Source of the DNA: Scenedesmus sp. ARA3
Taxonomy: Eukaryota; Chlorophyta; Chlorophyceae; Sphaeropleales; Scenedesmaceae
Length of the DNA: 64,000 bases
Reading direction: 5' to 3'
NCBI GenBank assembly: GCA_004335835.1
Contig: RWJK01001809.1
Coordinates: 15,954-79,953 of the forward strand
Shown here: piece after piece, positions 27,553 through 45,088 of the stretch
How positions within the stretch are numbered: position 1 is the stretch's first letter
Layout: the number at the start of each line of letters is the position of its first letter
The notes under the pieces: model-generated
The model's input: the letters and a program-made list of their open reading frames with translations, nothing else
Told to the model about the DNA's origin: nothing
The model's database searches: none
Made by a program: the position numbers and the translations under genes

Positions 27553-28887
27553 GGCTGCATGCCAGGGCGCAACCGAGCAAGCTACCGATCGCGCCCACTT
27601 GAAAACTCGGCCAAATAAAAGCAATTAATATCGATCAATTACTAAACCAGATCTAGAAGTATTATGCTGCTGAGAAAGACAGGCTACCATGGAATGTGCA
27701 CAACAAAGTGCAGCCGAGCATTGTCATATTACCTCGACTGTCGCAATCTAAAGACGAGTCATTAGCGATGGAAAAACAGCTCACATAATAGTTCATTATA
27801 CCACGACAGACGATCGTGCACATGCAGGGGTGCCACGAAAGCCCGCCAAAGAAGCCCGCCAAGCAGGGCCATGGCCCTTGCGAGAGTTATGCAGGAAGGA
27901 TCTCACCGTGGCTGACACACGGCATAGGCAGAAGTTCGCCCAAGGCGCAATACATACAATTCCAGCTCGTTTGGGCCGCATGCATGGTGCCCAACTCACA
28001 CAGGATCCTGGTGACTGTCTGCTCAGAAACTTGACTTCCAGGGTCCCCTGGATATTTGATGCGTTGGAAACGTTTGACCAAGCTGTGCAAGAAGAAACCT
28101 CAGGCGAAGCATGCTTTATGTTTTGGCTTGAAGTTTAAGCTGTTTCAGGGCGCACACGACCTTGAAAGTTGTGCTCTGGCGGCAAGCGCTTTGCTAAGGT
28201 CTGTGGAAGACCCTTGCTGAACCATGTCTGGTGTGCAGCAGCCTGCAGCTGAAAGCATGGTGCAGGATGTGAAGTCCCAGCAGCTTGCAAGTCGCCTGCA
28301 GTGTGCAGTGCAGTGCCACCCAGGGCAAATTCCAAAGCCTAAAGAATCCATCTTCAGCTGAAGTTCAGCTGCAGCTGCAGATGCTACTGCGGCTGCTGCA
28401 ACTTCTGGTGCTGCACTTGTGGTACTGATTGTTGACATGGCTGTGGTTTGTGCATACCACGGAGCTTGTCATGCTGCTTCACGTTGGGGACTGCACAGCT
28501 GCACTCCAGCATGAAGTGCGCAGCACTGCTGATGACCAGGCTGGCACCACAGGGACCCAGCGGCATTTTCAAGCAACCAAGGCCTTCTCAATACGAATGA
28601 CATGTGTTGCATCCACGGCTGCCGCAGCAGCTTAGGGCGGACTTGACGTCAGGGGTCCTGAGGCACGCCCTTGAAGGAGGTGCAAGGCTGTTGACAGTAA
28701 CATGTTACACAACCGCTCGCCGACATGGGGTGTCTGTTCAGCAAACGTACGTTGCCTTAGTGCGAAGGGAACGCTGCAGAGGAACTGTTGCAAGCTGCGT
28801 GTGACTGCTGCCGGCCCGCTCAACTTTGCTGCTGCTGCCGCTGCTTCGAGTGCTTGCACCCGAAAAACATACTTATAAAGTTACAAG
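27553..28887. other. Divergent promoter region of LCAT-family and RIO2 genes
   Basis: Head-to-head spacing of 1.3 kb. AT-rich sequence lies close to the LCAT start (27600-27660). TATAAA occurs at 28874-28879, too close to the RIO2 ATG for a normal TATA box. No convincing extra gene. Confidence 0.5.
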
Positions 28888-33716
<4,829 letters not shown>

Positions 33717-34045
33717 TATGCTTCTGTGAGTGGTGCAGGTGTTGCTGCAGCTGCTGCACCTGGTTCGGTGCACGTGTCCTGCTGGCAGCGCTGTGGGCAG
33801 CCCCTGCTTGCTGGTTGTTGCTCTCAGGACATCGATTTTCGGTTTGCAAAGCATGTCAGCTTTCCCTGGAAGTTTCCAAACTGCTGGAGTGGCACAATGT
33901 GTGCAGGTGTCGAGAACAGCAGGCTATGCGAGGCACGTAGTATGGGCCGTGTGCCCGTGTCCTGCTGATCCCTTTTACGTGATCTTGGTTCTTATGAACA
34001 TCATGCGATGTGTTATCCTGTATCACGCGTTCGTTTCGCATGGGC

Positions 34046-34067
34046 GACCGGGTCCGGACCGGGTCCG
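34046..34067 (+). repeat. Two exact 11-bp units (gaccgggtccg)
   Basis: Perfect tandem pair between RIO2 and the glycoprotein gene. Each unit has a near-palindromic core, so it could be a regulatory site, but nothing proves it. Confidence 0.6.
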
Positions 34068-34254
34068 GTGCTACAGCCAAGTACGCTCAGCTCTGGCAGC
34101 TACCAGCCAGTGTCGGGTGACACCAGTTGAAAGTGCCCAATGGTGACAGTGGGACGGTGTGACAATTCGATCCATATACACGGTAGCTTGGCTTGTTTAC
34201 CCGGAGTTTGCCTGTGCATCTGCATCTACGTAGCACGTTCGAAGGCCTGCTGCA

Positions 34255-34259
34255 TGTAA
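34255..34259 (+). terminator. Candidate TGTAA poly(A) signal of RIO2
   Basis: TGTAA 539 bases after the RIO2 stop and just upstream of the next gene's promoter. Confidence 0.5.
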
Positions 34260-34304
34260 ACACCATATTCCATTAGCCGGCTCTGCATATTTGACGACAA
34301 GTGG

Positions 34305-34310
34305 TATAAA
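34305..34310 (+). promoter_or_regulatory. TATA box of the Pro-rich glycoprotein gene
   Basis: ggTATAAAatac stands 115 bases before the ATG at 34425, leaving room for a short 5' UTR. This is the clearest core promoter in the window. Confidence 0.6.
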
Positions 34311-34424
34311 ATACATAAGCTTTTTTGTTATCAAACTTAATTTCTGCAAGCTTTGTTGTTGCTGGCAGATCAGACGCTTCTACGCCTGCTGCTGCACTCA
34401 GTCAAAGCCGCAAAAGGAGTTGAG

Positions 34425-37400
34425 ATGGCAGGGCATGAAGCACGCTGGTGTCCGACAATCTTGATAATACTGCTGATTGCTGCTTCTGGTGAGTTTTACA
34501 GCTGAAGTACGCTGCGTGCTGCACAGTTCCTGCCCGGTTTCCGGCAGCGGGCTGCACCTGCTCAGAGCCTTTTTCCACTGAGTGCGCCCCGAAGCGGCTA
34601 TTCGTGCATGTGTACGCAGCTCCGAGTACGTTGAAACCCTGTTTCAGGCGTCTGCACGCGTCCTAAGCAGGTGTGCTGACTGCTGCTGACTGTTGCTGAC
34701 TGTTGTGCTGCTGCTGACACCTTGGGGACATATGCTGCCCTGCTGCCCTGCTGCTGTTGCAGCCTGCAGCCCAGTGCATGGCATACGCCACCGCCTGCTG
34801 CTGCAGGAGACAGCAACAGCAGTGGAAACTTCTGCAGCAGCCCCGGAGCCAGCGGCAGTGGTGGAGCCTCCACCACCACCTGTGCAGGAGCAGCCACCAC
34901 CACCTGCTGTGGAACCCCCACCTGTGGTTGAACCCCCACCTGTGGTTGAACCCCCACCACCAGCTGAACCTGCTCCTGCACCTGAGCCAGCACCAGTACC
35001 AGAGCCTGCCCCTGCCCCTGCCCCTGAGCCAGCACCGGTTGTTGAGCCAGCACCAGCACCTGAGCCCGTGCCTGCCCCAGAGCCAGCACCAGCTGCTGAA
35101 CCAGCACCAGCACCTGAGCCAGCACCTGTTGCTGAAACCCCACCAGCAGCAGAACCCACCCCTGTCCCTGAACCAGCACCTGTTGCTGAACCCCCACCAG
35201 CAGCAGAACCCACCCCTGCCCCTGAACCAGCACCTGTTGAGCAACCCCTGCCAGCAGCAGAACCCACACCTGCCCCAGAGCAGCCAGCACCAGCAGTGGA
35301 AGCTCCCCCTGCTGCTGCTACGGAGCCAGCAGCACCCGCACCGGATCAGCCAGCCGCAGAGCCTCAGCCCCCACCAGCAGCAGAAGCTCCTGTACCTGCT
35401 GTTGAGCAGCCGCCACCCCAGCCAGAGCCAGTGTCAGCCCCTACACCTGACACCGCGCCAACGGCAGCAGACGCACCGCCTACCATTGCAGACCCTGCAG
35501 TTCCTGCACCTGCTGCAGAGCAGCCAGCAACCCCTACAGACACGCCTGCTACAGGCCCTGTTGACCAACCCACACCAGCCCCTGAACCCCAAACCCCAGC
35601 ACCAATCCCAACCCCTGAGGCAACAACAGAGCAGCCGCCACCAGCAGCAGAACCTACCACCACCACCACCCCTGAAGCTGCTACCACACCAACAACCCCC
35701 ACTCCAGAGCCAACCCCAACTGTTGCACCTACTGTTGACCAGCCAGCTGCAACGACTACAACAGACCCTGCAGTCCCCACCACCCTTGCTCCTGTGACCC
35801 CTGCAGATGGCACGGTGACGCCACCACCTGTTACAGCGCCAGAGCAGCAGCCAGCAGTGCCTGAGCCAGCAGCCCCACCTGCAACAGACCCACTGGCACC
35901 GTCTACAGCTGCAGATGCTCCTGCAACACCACAGCCAGGTGAGCTGCTGTAGAGATGCAGCGTTATGCAGCGTCCAATATCTTCTGTAGTAGCCACCATC
36001 TGCCAAGCATATTGTGCATGCAGAGTGTTTGCCCTCTGTCAGCTTGAGCCTCTCATGCTTGAGTAGTGTACGGGCCCCTGTTAAACAGCAGCCAAAGTAG
36101 CAGTTGAAAAGCTGGCCCAAATCAGCCTCCTGCCTTGCTGCTGCCCCACCCAAGTCAGTGGTACTAACTTTGTGTGACGCTGCTGTACACCATGTTTTGA
36201 TTGCTGCAGAGACAACAACTGTTGCTCCACCCACAACAGATCCACTGGCGCCACCCACAACACAGCCCACCACTCCACCTGCTGCAGGCGACCCCACACA
36301 GCCACCTGCCGCAGCTACCCCTGATACCCCCACCGCAGCACCTACAGCTGATCCCACAGCAGCACCTACAACAGCAGAGCCAACCACAGCACCCCCCACA
36401 ACAGCACCACCTGCTGTTGCAGATCCCACAACGCCACCTGCTGCTGTGACACCGCCTGCTGCGGAGCCCACAACACCACCTGCCACAGGAGTTACACCGC
36501 CCGCTGCTGATGTGACTACACCACCTGCCACAGGAGTGACACCACCTGCTGCTGATGTGACTACACCTCCGGTCACAGGAGTGACACCACCTGCTGCTGA
36601 TGTGACTACACCTCCGGTCACAGGAGTGACACCACCTGCTGCTGATGTGACCACAACCCCTCCTGCTACAGGCGTAACCCCGGCCGCTGGAGAACCGACA
36701 ACACCACCCCCTGCCACTGGTGTTACACCACCTGCTGTCGACCCCTCAACACTACCACCTGCTGGCGTCACACCCCCACCCCCTGCTGCTGCCGACCCCG
36801 CCATACCTCCTCCTGCTGTTGCCGGACCTCCTGCAACAGTACCCCCAACCACCACAGACCCATCCGCCACCACACCATCAACAACAACGGACCCCCTGGC
36901 AGGCACAACAACACCAACAGCCACAGGGCCAGCAGCAACCACCAGACCACCACCAACTGCAGATCAGCCAGCAGCAACAACCCCCACAGCCACTACAGCC
37001 CCTACAGCAACTGCCCCACCAGCAAGTGCACCTGCCCAGCCCACTCCTGCTGATGCCGTCACTGGCCCCACCACTCAAAAAGAGGCCGGACCTGCGAATG
37101 GGGCACCTGACATGCCCCAGCCGTCACCTGCTGTGGGCCTTGGCCCTGGTGCTTCCGACACCCCACCAGCAGGCAGCACTGAGCAGCCAGCACCTACAGC
37201 AACAGCCAGCCCCACACCGACAGCAGCAGGTGAGCAGCAGCACTGATGTGCAGGATGCATGTGGCAGATGATCTGGCTTGCATAGTTGTGGTATACGTGC
37301 TTTGGCAACCATGTGCTGGTTTGAATGCCGCAGTATTTGCAGCGGTATCCCCCTGAGCACCTGTGTGCGCATTGCATGCTTTTGCGTGATGTTACGCTGC

Positions 37401-37510
37401 AGACTATTCTGTTTTGTGGCACAGGTGGATGCAACTGCTGCAGCTCATGCTGCTGTGCACGCAAGCCTAGCATGCGCCGCATGTTGCTGTGCTCAGCCGT
37501 TCTGCACCTG

Positions 37511-37555
<45 letters not shown>

Positions 37556-40500
37556 AGAGGTGCCCTCACAGCCCAGCCCCACCCCGCAGGACCTGCTGGC
37601 CTCCCTCATGATGCAGCAGACAGTCACATCACCAGCACCAGCCGCAGAGACACCAACCACAGCAGCCCCTGCCCCCTCGCCAACAGCTGCTGCAGTGGAG
37701 GCATCCCCAGGGCCTGAGCAGCCGGTGCTGCCCTCCCCAGGTGAGCTGATGGCTATTTTGCATGTAGGTTGCAATGTTGTACATGTTTCTGCTCCACTTC
37801 TGTTGCTCTGCAGAGGTTCTGGCGCCACTGGCGGTGTTGATGTGCTGCAACAGCACGCCATGTGGTCCTGTGCCTGCCGGGCCTGCATACCTAGGCGTTC
37901 CTTGATCGTCTGCAGTGGTCGGCGAGGCTGCTGTTGCCGCAACAACTGTAGCATTTCTGTTCAACAATTTCTAACACAGTCAACTTGCCGGTGTGATTGG
38001 CTTGTGATTTATTCTTGGCAGGCAACAGCAGCATGCTCTCTGCACGATGCACAGGACTCATCCACCAGCTGACATGCACGTCTCATGCTGTGCCCGCCTG
38101 CTGCTGCAGAGCTGCCACCTGCTGCCGATCCCACACCGGCTGAGTCACCAGTGCTGCCTGTGGAAGTGGCCAGCCCTGAGCCTCCCCCTGCTGAGCCAAG
38201 CCCCAACCCTGGTAAGCACAGCAGTGTTGTCATAGTGATAGCTTTATTCCAAGAGGACAGGCACATGATACATCGCCGTTGCACCAGCCGCTGGACAGGC
38301 TTGCATAAACATGCCAGATCAACCAGGCATGTGCTTACGGTTTGACAACTGCATGTGCTGAGCATAACAAGAGGTGCTGCTCAAGCTGCTGCTGCTGCTG
38401 CTGCTGCTTGTCTGCTGCATCCGCTTGTCGCCCTCATGAGCAGAGTAGCAGCTCTCTGGGCTATTGCCTGAGGCAGCTTTCAGTGCCGACATGCATCGTA
38501 TGCAATGCAGTATTGTATTTGTTCCTTGCAGTGGCTCCAGAGCAAAGCCCTGCAGCCCCCACCGTTGAAGCTTCACCAGCACCTGCCATAACATCATGTG
38601 CTGCCCATGCTGCTGCTGCTGCTGCTTCTTGTCTGCTGCATCCACATATGTCTTTGCAGTTGCAGTGGCTCCAGAGCCAAGCCCCACAGCCCCCACCACT
38701 GAAGCTTCACCAGCACCTGCCGAATCCCACATTCCCACCACCCTAAGCCCTGAACCCAACACCAACACCTTGCCCTCGCCAGCCCCAGAGGTATCTCCAG
38801 CACCTGATGTGTCTGGCCAATCGCCCAGCCCTGTTGACGCAGCATCGCCCAGCCCTGATCCTGACATGGCTACAGCATCTCCGGAGCCGGCAGAGTCGCC
38901 TGCTCCTGAGGTGTCCCCGGCGCCTGTGGATTCGCCAGCACCAGCGGAATCACCAGCACCAGAACAGTCCCCGGCACCTGTGGATTCGCCAGCACCAGCG
39001 GAATCACCAGCACCAGAACAGTCCCCGGCACCTGTGGAATCACCCGCACCTGGTCTGTCCCCGGTGCCAGAACAGTCCCCGGCACCTGCGGAATCACCCG
39101 CACCTGGTCTGTCCCCGGCACCTGTGGAATCACCAGCACCAACAGAGTCACCTGCACCAACGGAGTCACCGGTGCCTGCTGACTCCCCTGCGCCTGCCGA
39201 TTCGCCCGCACCTGGGCTGTCGCCAACCCTGCCGCCAGCAACAGGTGAAACTGCACACATCTTGCCAGCAGTGGCATCTTCCCACCTGATGAAGCCAGCA
39301 GCTATATCTCTACAAAGTTCAGCCAATGCTCAGCACCTTGGTGAACTGCTGCAGCACACATTCTGAAACAGCCGCTTCTCAGCAGCATGTCTGTGTGCAT
39401 TTCTGTCGGGCATCACAGTGCACGCAGCCACAGTCTCTGTTTTCAAAGTCACACTGCTATAACCGTTGTATATGCGGGACCATGGCCCTCTGCTGCTGGC
39501 TTTGCACTGCCTTGCGGCTGCGTTTCTGACTTGCAGCCTCGCCACTGCCATCGCCAGTGGTTGTTGCATCCCCAGCACCCTCGGCACCCACCACCACCAC
39601 CACCCTGCCGTACATCAACAACGTAAACAACAACGTCAACAACATCAACGTCAATGGTGTGTGCATTGCTTGTGAAGATGGCGCTACAGCATTTCTCAGT
39701 ATAGCAGCGTACAGCGCATGATGCGCCTGCTGGTGCAAGCAAACCGTCACAGCAGCAGCGTGACGGTTGTTCGTGGGATTCTGCAATGCAGCTACGACTC
39801 TAGCCACAGCTGCTGCAGCCCTCAGACGTCCTTGCATAGCTTTTGCTGACCGTTCTGCTTGTGTGCCTGTCTTCTATCCTGCTGCTGCAGTGCCCACTGC
39901 CATTGCAAATGGCCCTGGCGCTACTGCCACAGCCACTGGAACCAACACCAACATCCCCACAACCACCACAACCCTCAACCCCACAACCACCTCCACCACC
40001 AGACCCGCAACAACCACATCTGGATCTGGCAAGGGCGGTACAGGCACCAGACTGTCAGGCAGTACAGGCAGTACGGCCAGCTCCACAGGCAGTACAGGCA
40101 GTACAGCCAGATCCACAGGCAGTACAATGGCATCAACTGCCGGTGGGTTTGTGCCATCTGGTAGCAGCGGCGCCAGCAGTGGTGCGGTGATGGACCCCCT
40201 CGCCACACCAGCCACAGGAACAGGCACTGGTATTCAAACCCCAGGCACAACAGGCCAAGGGCCTACTCAGGCAATCATGGCAGTGGGCAACGGCGGCTTT
40301 GTGCCTGCAGTGCTGGCATCTGCAGGCCCGCCTGTCGTGCCAGTCGAGCCGGCAGCTCCGACAGGCGCGCAGCCAATCGGCTGGAAGGTCGACGTCACGC
40401 CGTCTCCGGTCGAAGGGGCGATCAACTATTTCAAATTCAGCAACCAGGAGACCGACCGCCAGCTGGCAACAGCCGCACAAAAGACCGGGAAACCTGCCCC

Positions 40501-41834
40501 GCAGGCATTTGCGGATACGATCCTCGACGACCCGATGATCCTGCCTGTCGGGCCGGATACAAACTTCCCGCTCTTTTTCTTTGCGGCGCCGCGCAGCAAC
40601 CTGTCTGCGCCCTCGTACAACCGCCTGGCGGAGGCGCCGTACGTGCCCGTGACCACGCAGCTGCAGCTGGTGAATTCGAGCGGGCGCGTGCTGCCGGTGC
40701 GGGACTCCACCGGACAGGGGCTGCAGCGTGTGGGTGATGCGCAGCAAGTGCTGGGCAAGGCAAGCCTGAACTTCAAGGTGAGCTCAAATGCATGGCAGCA
40801 GTGGCTTTCGGTCAGCCCATGTCACATGGCTGACACTTGTTTCTTACCCTGTTCTTCCGCAACTGCTGCTGCCATGCACAGGCCGGCTTCACCTTCCGCA
40901 GCGCGGTATCGGCTAACGTCATACTACTGAATTTTTCTGCTCTGCTGCCCCTGCTGCTGCCATGCACTGCACATTCTCCTGCAGGCCGGCTTCACTTGCG
41001 CAGCACCTCGTCAATGCATGTCATAGCACTCACAACATCTTCTCCCTACTGCCCCTGCTGCCGCCATGCATTACGCATTCTCCTGCAGGCCGGCTTCACC
41101 TTCCGCAGCGCTGCATCAGCCAGGCCTGACGCCTTTGTCATTGCGCCCATGGGCAAGGACTTCCCGCAGGGCAACACAGTGGACCTGGGAGACAAGTACC
41201 GCCTGGTGATCAAGGTGGGCTGGCTGCATGCAGTTGCTGACTAGTCAGAGCTTGCTGAAGCGTTGATCTCCTCGAGGCTTTGATCCTTTGTCTTGGTGTT
41301 TCGTGGACCCCACGAGCGTTGTTTGGCTCTTTTTTGGGAGAACCTGTGGCCTTAGTTTGGTAGGTTGGTAGTTTGGTCATTGGCGTGCCTCTAGCATGGC
41401 AGCCAGCCCTTGTGACACCAGCAGCTGAGCACGCTTCCTTGCCTGCTGGGATAGAACAGCCGGCCTTGAAATGCTACATGCAAATGACTGTAGCACTACT
41501 CAAAAGCCCTTGGAGGCAAGTACCGGCTGGTCATCAAGGTGGGCTGCTTGGCTTGGCAGCAGCTCCTTCGCAACACTTGCTTCCTTGCTGACAAACTGCC
41601 AAGCGGTTTGATAATACGCACAACATACAGCTGCTAACAATGTCCATCATACTGCTTGTGCTGCTGCTTCTGCTGCTGCTGCACCTGCAGGGTGTGGGTG
41701 TGACAGAGTCCAACCTGGTGACGCCCACGCTGGCGTATGCGCTGGGGGACCCTGTGCCGCTGGCCAACTTCAAGAACAAGACGCTGCTGTCCGTGATCGC
41801 TGCGTACACCAAGAAGAAGGATGCCGGCGTGTAG
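34425..41834 (+). CDS. Large secreted Pro/Thr-rich (hydroxyproline-rich) glycoprotein with unknown C-terminal domain
   Basis: Ten exons: 34425-34488, 34763-35938, 36210-37229, 37558-37740, 38110-38211, 38666-39244, 39537-39656, 39891-40777, 41089-41214, 41691-41834; 1466 residues, phases agree. Exon 1 encodes a signal peptide (CPTILIILLIAASG). Residues of about 40-1170 are low-complexity: EPAP/PAPEP, then TTPPA and GVTPPAADVTTPP repeats, then SPAPVDSPAPAESPAP repeats, a short Asn run (NNVNNNVNN) and Gly/Ser/Thr stretches. These fit O-glycosylated wall rods of the HRGP class. The last roughly 240 residues are globular (GWKVDVTP..., FPLFFFAAPRSNLSAPSYNR, AGFTFRS, ...AYTKKKDAGV) and I do not recognise the fold. 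Exons 2-7 all start and end in phase 1. Expected in the extracellular matrix; a role in wall structure is inferred. Confidence 0.85.
36480..36700 (+). repeat. 45-bp coding minisatellite (GVTPPAADVTT)
   Basis: Near-identical units caggagtgacaccacctgct + gctgatgtgac recur about four times in exon 3, adding 15-residue blocks without breaking the frame. Confidence 0.92.
37510..37555 (+). repeat. CTG repeat at the glycoprotein exon-4 acceptor
   Basis: About 15 CTG units end in CAG at the acceptor (exon starts 37558). Confidence 0.95.
38520..38725 (+). repeat. Duplicated start of glycoprotein exon 6
   Basis: ttgcagtggctccagagc.aagcccc.cagcccccacc..tgaagcttc occurs with exon part starting at 38531 and 38666 (spacing 135). 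The second runs into the long exon. At the second, AG acceptors 6 bases apart (exon start 38660 or 38666) both keep the frame. Confidence 0.92.
38900..39240 (+). repeat. SPAP coding repeat
   Basis: Units of 48-60 bases encoding (PAPVDSPAPAESPAPEQS) recur in exon 6; the 60-base unit at about 38928-38987 is repeated exactly at 38973 onward in overlapping register. Confidence 0.85.
40878..41125 (+). repeat. Three copies of glycoprotein exon-9 start
   Basis: caggccggcttcacctt begins exon-like copies at 40882, 40985 and 41089 (spacings 103 and 104), each preceded by gccatgca and acceptor-like sequence. Only the third is open through the whole exon. A copy of the exon-9 end (taccggctggtcatcaaggt) ends at 41538. 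Confidence 0.92.
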
Positions 41835-44800
41835 CAGCTGCTCACGCCCAGGTGCAGCGAGCCACAGCAATTCCAGATGGTGGACTGTGTGCATGGACAT
41901 CCAAGACAGCTCCTGGTGCCTTTGACAGAGTGATGGTTATGATGTATTTGATTAACAGTCAGGTGTTCCCACATGTTGGTGGACGACTGGTGTGCAGCAC
42001 AATGTGTAGTGATGTTTGCAATGCACATGCTGGTGTACAGTACAAGCAGCATGTATGCATCATTGACGCAGGTGTGTGCGTGCAGAGTACTATTGTTGCA
42101 GGTTTGCTGCACAGATTATAACAACTGCATGCAGGTGCCACTTTTGGGAGCTAACATGGGCCGTTGCGGCAGCAGTGGATCAGCGCCCTCGGAGTGTTAT
42201 CAGCTGTGTGAATCCATAGACTTTGATGTGTACGTGTGTACACTGCTATACATACACAATTATCAGCAGCGCCAAAGAATGTGCAGAAACTGCGCATGAT
42301 GCTCAGCCCAACAACTTTACTCTGGGATGTCATACGTTGCCAGTGTGCAATGTAGCAGTTGGCTTGCTGTGTGTGCCTGCGACCGATCTGCACACAAGGT
42401 TCCTCTCCTCCCAGCAGTTGCTGCAGAGCTGGGTGAGCTTTGGCAATTCTGATTACTATGCTTTCTGTTCTGTAGTTATGCACAGAGCTCTCAAGGTTTG
42501 ATGTTTTTGTGATGTACGCGAGGGCTGTGCAGTACATGTCGCTGTGTCCGTGCTGTGCGATGCACAGTGGCTGCTGTTTGATTTCCTGAACCCAAGCAAA
42601 CATGCAGGGTTGCAGTACACTGTGAACACTACATGGTATGTGCTTCTGCTGTGATGCAGCTCTAGCAGTCTTGAATGCTATTTGAAGTCCATGGTGTGCG
42701 GTTGCTGAACACCATCTTTGCATTGCCTGTGAGCTGACGACAGTGACGTGCTGTGTGTTGCATTCAGTGCTACTGCGGCAGGTTAAACACGGCCGTGGCC
42801 AAGTTGAGCTGACTCAAACATCATAGCAGCATTGTTTTCCACAGCAGCTGCGCCGGTGAATGCAAGTTCTGGAGGCTTGCTCGCACCTGCAGTGGTGCTT
42901 GCAGCATATGTGGAGGGCAGCTCTGCCCTGTACACTGCATGCACGGCTATGCATGATTGCGCTTGCATGATGCAGGGTATGAGCATGGCAGACCATTGTG
43001 CTTGCCTTTCAAAGGCAAATTTCGAGTGCATGCCATTTTGTGGGCCTGCACAAAGGCCCATCCAGCATCTGCATATGGGCACGATGCATTGCGGTACAGA
43101 GCTGTACTTGGGGCATTGCAGCTGCAACAGTTGGCAATGCAAGCAGGGGACACTGCACTGGATTTGATGGTAGCTGTGCTGTTGTGGACCGCTGTTCTGC
43201 CTTGATTTTGGTATGGTGTGACGTTTTCTGGTGAATGAGATGAAAGGGGATGCTGTGTGGGCTTGGCATACATATGCATGGCTTGCTATGCACTCTGGTT
43301 GGCGCTGCTGCTGTTGATTATGGTGGGGTTTCATGGATTTTACAGAGGGACAAGGGCCTTTGCTGGAAAGCAGTGCACTGTGTGCTGATATGCTCAGGTG
43401 CAGGACAGCGCCGCCTAACAGCAGAAAGCTCAGCAGGTTGTGCGTTTCTTGCAGTGGTTGGCACAGGGTGCAAGGCTGGGGCCTAAGAGCAGCGGCACTG
43501 AAACACCAAGTCTGCCGGCTGCATTGGAAGCATTTGTTTTGCAGTAACTGCACCACACCCGATGACACACATCTTGGACAGCTGATGGCATCATTTGATG
43601 GGTTTACCATGCAGCATACATATGAAAGCAGAGCGTGTGGGCCAGCAGTCACTGCTGCTTGATGGTTATGCTGCTCTGCTGTGCATGCCATGCAGATTAT
43701 ATGTAGACCAGACAAAGTTTCCACTTGATCAGAGTTGACTTGCTATACTCGATGCATTGCTCTGCTGACCTGCATGTGCATTTTGCTCCTCTTGCACTGT
43801 ATGGCAAGCTCTTTCGAAGTTGGGTGCTTTTTGATACGCCGCAAAGTTGTGACCAAGAGGTCAAGCTGTGTGTTTTGTGATTGTAGCACTTCAGTATGCA
43901 GGGTTGAGATTTGCACTGCACTGACAGGTAGCGAGTGGCAGGCAATGCGTGCAGTGCTGCGAGGTACGGACGCTACACTGCCAGTGGAGCAAGCCTTGTC
44001 AGCAGCCTGCAGTGAACTGACCAGCGGTGTTTGAAACGTCTTCAGCCTTTCGCCTTTGCATTTTGCGTGACCAGAACTGTGGCGAGCAGGACTCTGCGTA
44101 TGCCTGTGTTTTGTGTGATCACACATGAGGACGCAGCCGGCAGCCCTGCCACACAGATGTGCAGAGGCAAGTGCCCCGCCCAGGGCCCTTGTGCAGACCT
44201 CAAGTCTGCATTGTCTTTGGTTGCACATGAGTTTCATGTGCAACCAATGAGATGTGCAGGCTGCCTGGATGGTGCTGCTTTGAACGGCAGCCAGGTACCG
44301 GTGTGTGTGGACATCATGTCCATCATGGACAGCAGTGCTAGTTTCTGTAAAACTTGATGTCTTTGACGCCTCGCTAGCGAGCGCTCAAGCTCTGGGTGCA
44401 AGCAATGGCCCACCAGGGTCTACTAATGCTGCGCTGTCTGTTGGGTCGGCAGACTCGGAGCCTAGGAGGTTTGCAACCTTGCCAACGGCGCAGTGCTTTG
44501 CAAAAGCCTGGCCCAGAAGCAGGGCTCCTAGCACACGCAGCACGAGTGCTGTTTCGTGCCACCAGCGTCAATGACGCCATGGCAACGAATGAAACAACTG
44601 CAGGTGATCTTTTCGCCTTTCACGCCTGTCGCAGTGATGAGTCAACATGGTGTGGACAGCTGGCTGCACACCAGCGCTGCTGCTAGCAGTGCAGCATGCT
44701 GGCAGCTGCCGCACAGCTCCGCAAGCACTGCAGCGCCCGGTTCTGCTACGTGGCATGTAGTTAAGTCAGCAGTCTTGACTGCTGCCTATCAGCTGTGCAT

Positions 44801-45088
44801 TTGCGCGACACCTCGATGGCCGGCCCGGAAATCGATGACGATATGTTATGTCTGCCATGTTGGTAGTGCTGCCGGGATTGTGTGATATGAACCCGTGAGC
44901 ATGTAGACGAGCAGAGTCTCGACAGTTTTTCTCATTAGGTTCAATACGCTGCAACACTGTGAGGGTATCAGAAGCGACTACGTCAGCAGCACCTCCCCTG
45001 CTGTCCGTGGATTCACCATACCTGCTGGAGTTTCGCCGATCGCCCTGTTTCGGTTGTTTATTGCCTCGACACTTGCAGCAGTGCAGCC
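41835..45088. other. 3' UTR / intergenic, possible unresolved gene
   Basis: No gene is supported from end to end. One exon-like piece on + runs from an acceptor at 43900-43901 to a TGA at 44034 and reads ICTALTGSEWQAMRAVLRG..., ending SELTSGV. A plausible first exon could not be found. TGTAA occurs at about 44346. The rest is Cys/Leu-rich noise. Confidence 0.4.

Larger units (their letters stand above)
33717..34424. other. RIO2 3' UTR and promoter of the Pro-rich glycoprotein
   Basis: Contains the TGTAA at 34255, the TATA box at 34305 and an 11-bp GC-rich direct repeat at 34046-34067. No gene seen. Confidence 0.6.

Noticed and set aside
27553..27624. Longer N-terminus of the LCAT-family protein starting MLLFGRVFK
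   Set aside because: The codon at 27624 is TTG. The first ATG in frame is 27552, and it begins a good signal peptide.
28873..28879. TATA box of RIO2
   Set aside because: It lies about 10 bases before the ATG, too close for a core promoter element.
34598..35290. Antisense Gly/Ala/Leu-rich frames opposite the glycoprotein exon 2
   Set aside because: Low-complexity mirrors of PAPEP repeats; three antisense frames are open for the same reason.
35434..36942. A 502-residue antisense open frame rich in Gly, Val and Ala
   Set aside because: It is the mirror of the Pro/Thr-rich coding repeats of the glycoprotein. It crosses that gene's intron 2 and has no family features.
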